From: Folioceros fuciformis
Taxonomy: Eukaryota; Anthocerotophyta; Anthocerotopsida; Anthocerotales
Reading direction: 5' to 3'
DNA: 64,000 nucleotides
Assembly (NCBI GenBank): GCA_049999805.1
Contig: JBNGIO010006161.1
Coordinates: forward strand, 104,528-168,527
Shown here: positions 58,719 through 64,000 of the stretch, in pieces
Position numbering within the stretch: position 1 is the first letter of the stretch
Layout of the letters: each line of letters starts with the position of its first letter
The notes under the pieces: generated by a model
Databases searched by the model: none
Told to the model about the DNA's origin: nothing
Seen by the model: only the letters and a program-made list of their open reading frames with translations
Position numbers and translations under genes: made by a program

Positions 58719-61302
58719 ATGACATCCTTCGAAAATGTCATGTTCAATATCGAAAAGATATGGTACTAACTTCCCGTTCTGGAAAGAACAAGTGTACAAT
58801 GTTCTAGTGTAGAAGAAGCCAATCAAGCCGATAAAGTTGCTAGGAGTGAAACTTGTTAGCATGACTCAGGATGAGTGGCAGGATCTAGACGAGCTTGCTA
58901 GGTCTACCATCATCCTAACATTGTCGAAGTCGATCTACTTCAACGTGAAAGACAAGCCCACAAGCTACGAGCTATGGCAGAAGTTGTGTGACCTGTACGA
59001 GAAGCAAAGTGCAGCTTCTCAGGTGTACTGGTTGAAACAACTGGTGGACTCGAAGATGAAGGAAGGGACGAGGATGTCCGATCATCTGAACGAGTTCAAT
59101 ACCATTTTCAGCCAGCTCTCATCTCAAGGTATCTCGTTTCCAGATTCCGTGAGAGCTATGTTTTTGTTGGTCACATTACCAGAGAGCTGGGACACCTTTT
59201 GTACAGCTCTGAGTAATTTGGCTCCCGCCAGTGGTCTTACCATTGTAAATGTAGAAGATAGTCTGTTAACAAAGGAGGTGAACAGGAAGAATATGGAACC
59301 TTCGAAAGGTTCCAATGCCCTCATGGTGAGAGGAAGGTCCATTTCAAAGGGGAAGTACAAGGAGTGAAGTTCTTTCCATAGTAAATCTCATAGTCGTAAC
59401 AATGTTGAGTATTACCATTGTCACAAGAAGGGTCACATCAGGAAGGACTACGAGAAGTTCAAGAAGGACAAAGGAAAGGAGAAGAAGCAAATCGACACCA
59501 AGGCAAGTCCGAGTACCAAGCCTAACGAGGTGAATTTTGTTGACGATGGAGATGTTCTTATCTCTTCTTGCTTCGATTTTGCACAATTGACAGTCGTGGA
59601 TAGTCATTTGTTCTCTAATTGGATAATTGACTCTGGAGCATCTTTCCATGTTACTCCGCATAGGGAGTGGTTTAGCACTTATGATGCTACTAGGAAAGGA
59701 TGTGTTCAGCTTGGAAATAACTACACGTGCGAGATTGCAGGCGTTGGTGATGTGGAGCTGAAGTTCCACAATGGATCTTCATTCACATTGAAGGATGTTA
59801 GGCATGTTCCAAAGTTGACAAAAAGCATGATTAGCGCAGGGCAGTTGGATGACGCTGGCTACCACTGTTGGTTTGGAGATAATTCTTGGAAGGTCTCCAA
59901 AGGTTCTCTTGTGTTAGCTCGTGGATCGAAGTGTGGTACTTTGTACTCACTTTAGGTAACCACTGTCAAGGATCATGTGATTTGTGTAATGGAGCAGCTA
60001 AGCGTTTCCGTGTGGCATAGTCGGTTAGGACATATGTCTCAAAAAGGAATGAAGATCTTATCTCGTTTTGGTTACATCCCTGCTTTTGACTTCTCCGATT
60101 TCTCCGTGTGTGAGCATTGTTTGTATGGGAAACAGATGAAGTCACCACATGGAGCAAGAGGTAAACACAAAAGTAAACCTTTTGAGTTGGTTCACAATGA
60201 CGTGTATGGACCTATGCCCACTGTATCGTTAGGCGGTGCATCTTATTTTGTCAATTTCATTGATGACTTCTCACGCAAGGTGTGGGTTTATCCTTTGAGG
60301 AAAAAGGATGATGTTCTGACAGTGTTTCAGAAATTCGTCACCCTTGTGGAGACTCAATCTGGCCTCCGACTGAAGTGTCTAAGGACAGACAATGGGGGAG
60401 AGTATGTCTCGAAGGCTTTCCAGTCATTTTATGATTCCAAGGGAATCAAGAGAGAATTGGCTGCGCCGTATACTCCTCCTCAAAATGGTGTGGCTGAACG
60501 GATGAACAAGACCATCCAGGAGAGGATGCGTAGTTTATTGTCAAACTCTGGATTGCCTAATGGATTTTGGGCCGAAGCAATGGCTATTACGGTGCATCTT
60601 ATTAACAGATCTCCTCACAGGGCTGTGGATGAGCAGGTTCTTGAGGAGATGTGGTCTGGAAAGAAGCCGTCATACAAGCATCTACGAGTGTTTGGCTAAG
60701 AGGTATACTACCATGTTCCTAAGGAGTTTCGGGACAAGTTGGCACCCAAGTCCAAGAAATGTATTTTTCTTGGCTATGGTGAATCTGGTGAGATGGGATA
60801 CCGTCTGTGGGATCGAGAGGCCAAGAGGATGGTTCGTAGTAATGACGTGTTCTTCAATGAGACCAAGATGCACAAGAAGCCTACTGCAGATGTGGAGGTG
60901 CGACGAGTGGTCTTCGAAGAAGATGGACTTGACCGTCCTGCGCAGGTTGAACGTCGTGATGTGTAGGAACAAGTTCCTCCACTTGTACAAGAGGAGAGAG
61001 TGCAACCAGCTCCGGTCGAGGCGCCATTGCTTCATAGGTCAGGAAGGATCTCACGTCCTCTTGACAGGTATGTTGCATCTCTTGATTATGTCATGCTGAC
61101 GGATTGTGGGGAGCCCTCTTGTTACCAAGAGACCATGTCAGTGACTGACAAGGACAAGTGGGAGAAAGCGATGCAGTCGCAGATGGATTCACTCCACAAG
61201 AACCAAACTTGGGAGTTGGTTCGGTTGCCTAAGGGCATGAAGGCGTTGCCATGCAAATGTGTGTATAAGATGAAGGACATACCCATTATGGCAAACCTAT
61301 AA
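58719..61302 (+). mobile_element. Decayed, RT-truncated Ty1-copia retrotransposon
   Basis: Copia-order polyprotein: gag (58719 to about 59365), degenerate zinc knuckle (about 59410-59460), aspartic protease (IIDSGASFHVT, about 59625), integrase (GAG-pre-integrase and HHCC WHSRLGH...CEHC; DDE at HNDVYG, LRTDNGGEY, AERMN; 59977-60699), the post-integrase segment, and the first part of reverse transcriptase (WEKAMQSQMDSLHKNQTWEL) ending about 61285. The RT catalytic motif and RNase H are absent. All segments share one reading frame, interrupted by in-frame stops at 58810, 59365, 59953, 60697 and 60964, with no frameshift. Two of the three zinc-knuckle cysteines are replaced by Tyr. No LTR pair or primer-binding site was found. 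Non-autonomous relic. Confidence 0.9.
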
Positions 61303-61322
61303 CAGTCGCATGGACTGTTATA
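61298..61322. repeat. 10-bp hairpin at the Copia truncation point
   Basis: Arms TATAACAGTC and its exact complement around a five-base loop, immediately after the truncated RT frame. It may mark the junction where the element was broken. Confidence 0.85.
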
Positions 61323-61325
61323 GCT

Positions 61326-61423
61326 CTTCTTCCTGCGTTTCCAATGAATTAGAGTGATGTTGAGAATAGAGGATCTTCTTCCTGCGTTTCCAATGAATTA
61401 GAGTGATGTTGAGAATATAGATC
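61326..61423 (+). repeat. 49-bp tandem duplication
   Basis: Two almost identical 49-bp copies starting at 61326 and 61375 (CTTCTTCCTGCGTTTCCAAT...). Confidence 0.95.
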
Positions 61424-61670
61424 CTCTAGATCATATGGTACGGTACACTGTTTAGAACCCAAGACTCATAAAACATTTAAAATATTTTTTAAAAAAGGTA
61501 TATTAAAAACATTTTTTTTCTTTTTATATAGATATATTTATATTGAATCTTTGGGAAACATGATTTCCCATTAGCATGTAGCCCATTCAAGGAATAAGCC
61601 CGGGGCGTTCCACTCTAATTCGCTCCAGATCTACATTGCCAGCCCGTTTTTCACGGCGATAACCCAAGGC

Positions 61671-61734
61671 TTGCCGGTGCCGCTTTATTTCACCGGTTGC
61701 CGGTGCCGCTTTATTTCACCGGTTGCCGGTGCCC
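61671..61734 (+). repeat. 26-bp tandem repeat
   Basis: Two and a half copies of TTGCCGGTGCCGCTTTATTT plus CACCGG, at 61671, 61697 and 61723. It lies just upstream of the receptor-kinase gene, so possibly in its promoter. Confidence 0.95.
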
Positions 61735-61778
61735 GGGATGTTTTACATCAATCATGGCACTGCTCCAAGACTAGATCG

Positions 61779-61818
61779 GTGGGGCCCAGACCTGGCCACC
61801 TGATTTTTACGGCTAGCC
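61779..61818 (-). repeat. GGCTAGCC repeat, inverted right copy
   Basis: Reverse complement of the copies at 56638 and 56762. It ends in GGCTAGCC about 180 bp before the receptor-kinase start. No clear target-site duplication was found against the left copy. Confidence 0.85.
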
Positions 61819-62001
61819 TGCAGCACCAAGTCAGCAGTGTTTTCGTCAGGCTGATTCGGACAGGTGCGTCCAGGGAGGGTGGCTCCTTCTGCATCTCCGC
61901 ATGGACTGGAAGACGAAGTCAAGATGAGGCTTGAGGACACCACAAGGCTGGGGATGGTGTTTCATTTTACACTGACCATGGTCTTCTCTGGGTTCCAGAC
62001 G

Positions 62002-64000
62002 ATGAAATCGATATCCTGCACTGGAATCGGGAGGCCTGGGCCTAGCGTGTTCCGCCTGCTATGGGTTGGCGTTGTGGTGATGGTGCTCGTGCAGAGCCTA
62101 CGCCGGATTATTATTGCGCATGCCCAGGACAACACAAGTGAGTTCGTACTCCAACTGCTGCCTGGAACATTGTCTCCAAATCACATGGTAGTCAGCAGCT
62201 TGATGCTGGAATGCGCATGATTGTGTGCAGGTTTCATCAACATCGACTGTGGGGCGCCCGCATCGGGGTCCGTCAATCCCAAAACTGATCTCAGATTCGA
62301 GAGCGACGCCAACCTCATCTCCACGGGCGTAACCGCGAACACCAAAGAACGTGCCGCTCTGGATGATCTCGCCACGCTCCGCTACTTCCCTGCGGCATCA
62401 TCGCCCACAAAAAACTGCTACGACATCCCCGCCATTCCCAACACGCAGTACCTGGTGCGGGCCTGGTTCTACTTCGGGGGATNNNNNNNNNNNNNNNNNN
62501 NNNNNNNNNNNNNNNNNNNNNNNNNNNNNNNNNNNNNNNNNNNNNNNNNNNNNNNNNNNNNNNNNNNNNNNNNNNNNNNNNNGTACCTGGTGCGGGCCTG
62601 GTTCTACTTCGGGGGATACACTATGGTGCCCGCAACCGGTATCAACTTCCAGGTAGTTATTTCCACTTCTGCGCGTTTCCCTCAACTTCGGCTTTGGATT
62701 CCGCTGCATTGCTAGTAATTTTGACAGACAGGGAACCATATGCATGCACGTGGTACGATGGTGGCAGCTTGCTGTTCAGGAGACGTTCTGGACGAATATC
62801 ACCATTGACATCACTGACCATGCTCCCTTCACGTACTACGAAGTCCTGGTCATGAACAAAGCCAACATCAGTGTCTGCTTGATCCGGACAGACAGCAGCG
62901 ACCCCTTCATCAACACCCTGGAGCTCAGGCCCATCAATAACACCGCGTACATCGGTAGATTGGAGGACAAGAGCACAATCATGCCTCTGCTGAAGCGCGA
63001 AAATTTTGGTGAGACGCAGACCACGTACAGGTTGGCTATGATTCTTATCTGCCTATCTCTTTATCCACGAATTCGATACCAGTAATGTGCACCTCAATTC
63101 ATGGGCCCTGGCATGATATGGAGCCCGTCTTTGCATGATGTAGATATCCTGACGATCCCTTTGATCGAATATGGCCGCCCTTCACGGGGAGTGCTGAAGA
63201 CGATTCCACATCCAGCATTTTTGCAGATGGGTATCCAAACTCTCCTATCCCGGTGCAGTACAATGGGGTTTATGTACAAGACAGCCCTCCCCCCATTGTT
63301 ATGCAGTCAGCTATCACGAATCGCTAGTCTCTCTACTACTCCGTCACTGTGGAGACCTACAACAAGCCCTCTCTTCAATTGCAACTTTATGCCAACGTTT
63401 TCTTTGCCAACCTCTACAATAGCAGCTGTAGTGTAGATGTCAGGTGACTTCAAATCGATGCTTTGTTTGGTTCGTCACCTCTCGGGACGAACCTCTCTGG
63501 TGCTTTGTTTGGTTCGTCACCAAATGTTGCTGAAGGCTCATGTCTGGTGGGAGGTTTTGCAGCGAGAACATCGCGTCGAATTTCCTATTTGACCCAAATT
63601 TCAATGATGGCGGGCTTCTCGAGCTCCCAGCTTCTCCTCCTGTCGTTGTGTACGAGTTTGGAGAGCCCAATTACACGCTTTCTTTGACTGAGCCCCTTCC
63701 AGCAGTATTATTCTTTGAGTGGCACATTCAAGGTTATTCCACGAGATTTCCTCCGTTCATGAACGCAATCGAGATTTATCAGATCCTCCCACTGGGATCA
63801 CCTACAAACGCGAATGATGGTGAGTCCCCGAACGAAGGTCCTCGGTTTGCTCGTTCGCATGGCTTGGTCTGCTAATTATGCGGGCGTTTCATTGCAGTCA
63901 CTGCGCTGGCTAAGTTAAAGCAAGCCTTGAACTACAGTCGGTGGACGGGGGATCCGTGTAATCCTGTGCCTTGGGACGAAGTCCACTGTGCCCAAAATGC
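62002..64000 (+). CDS. Malectin-like LRR receptor kinase, 5' part, with an in-frame stop
   Basis: Cut by the right edge. Likely ATG at 62002 (MKSISCTGIGRPG; upstream in-frame ATGs at 61924 and 61954 are possible) with a hydrophobic signal segment (LLWVGVVVMVLVQSL) ending near AHAQD. Exon 1 ends 62137; exon 2 starts 62231 with FINIDCGAPASGSV, the classic start of the malectin-like domain. Exon 2 spans a 100-N gap. Exon 3 (to about 63028) has NITIDITDHAPFTYYEVLVM and LELRPI. Exon 4 starts 63144 with YPDDPFDRIWPPF and reads 60 codons to a TAG at 63325-63327, after which the same frame continues SLYYSVTVETYNKPSL. A later exon gives FPPFMNAIEIYQI, and the last visible exon opens the LRR cap (TALAKLKQAL, WTGDPCNPVPW). 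The kinase would lie outside the window. It may be a pseudogene, a null allele or a base error. Confidence 0.85.
62483..62582. other. Assembly gap (100 N) with duplicated flanks
   Basis: The 35 bases before the gap (62448-62482) are identical to the 35 after it (62583-62617). Dropping the gap and one copy leaves the malectin exon in frame, so no sequence is likely missing. Confidence 0.9.

Noticed and set aside
1-64000. CRISPR arrays, operons, rRNA or tRNA genes
   Set aside because: Tandem repeats here lack regular unique spacers, the genes are intron-bearing plant genes, and no tRNA cloverleaf or rRNA core was recognised by eye.

Overview
Nuclear DNA of a land plant. Genes carry spliceosomal introns, mostly 80-120 bp with GT-AG borders that keep codon phase. 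The proteins are plant-type: a XPF/UVH1 nuclease, a PADRE (DUF4228) protein, a TORNADO1-type ROCO protein, LOW PSII ACCUMULATION 1, E-class PPR proteins, a malectin-like receptor kinase and a Ty1-copia element. Very short introns, E-type PPRs with odd L-motif insertions, and a MYCBP2-like ubiquitin ligase I do not associate with flowering plants suggest a seed-free plant (bryophyte, lycophyte or fern). That lineage call is an inference. Layout, left to right: a gapped, repeat-rich left end (1-1412); a TPR-SET-MYND protein (minus) head to head with XPF/ERCC4 (plus); a GUCD1-type guanylyl cyclase and a long PADRE protein (both minus); a tandem pair of ubiquitin-ligase-like genes (minus, 15739-18493 and 19939-21746) ending in a module that matches the RING-Cys-relay (RCR) of animal MYCBP2/PHR1; NOC2 (minus); TORNADO1-like ROCO GTPase (plus); a monoacylglycerol-lipase/caffeoylshikimate-esterase-type hydrolase (plus); an intact E-type PPR (minus); LPA1 (minus). 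From about 44.8 kb the window turns to accessory DNA: small tandem repeats, hairpins, two frameshifted PPR pseudogenes, dispersed repeat pairs, an AT-rich stretch and a decayed, RT-truncated Copia element. The right edge holds the 5' half of a malectin-like LRR receptor kinase with an in-frame TAG. The genes do not form one pathway. They cover DNA repair (XPF), ribosome biogenesis (NOC2), chloroplast PSII assembly (LPA1), organelle RNA processing (PPRs), signalling (ROCO, cyclase-like, receptor kinase) and ubiquitin transfer (RCR pair). The most notable content is the RCR pair. Both copies keep the two relay cysteines 55 residues apart and share intron positions and phases; one copy also carries an RBR/IBR-like zinc module. 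I worked out full, phase-consistent exon models for XPF, PADRE, both RCR genes, the ROCO gene and the hydrolase; the others are supported exon by exon without every splice site fixed. Three of the four assembly gaps have the same sequence duplicated on both sides, which looks like unmerged contig ends.
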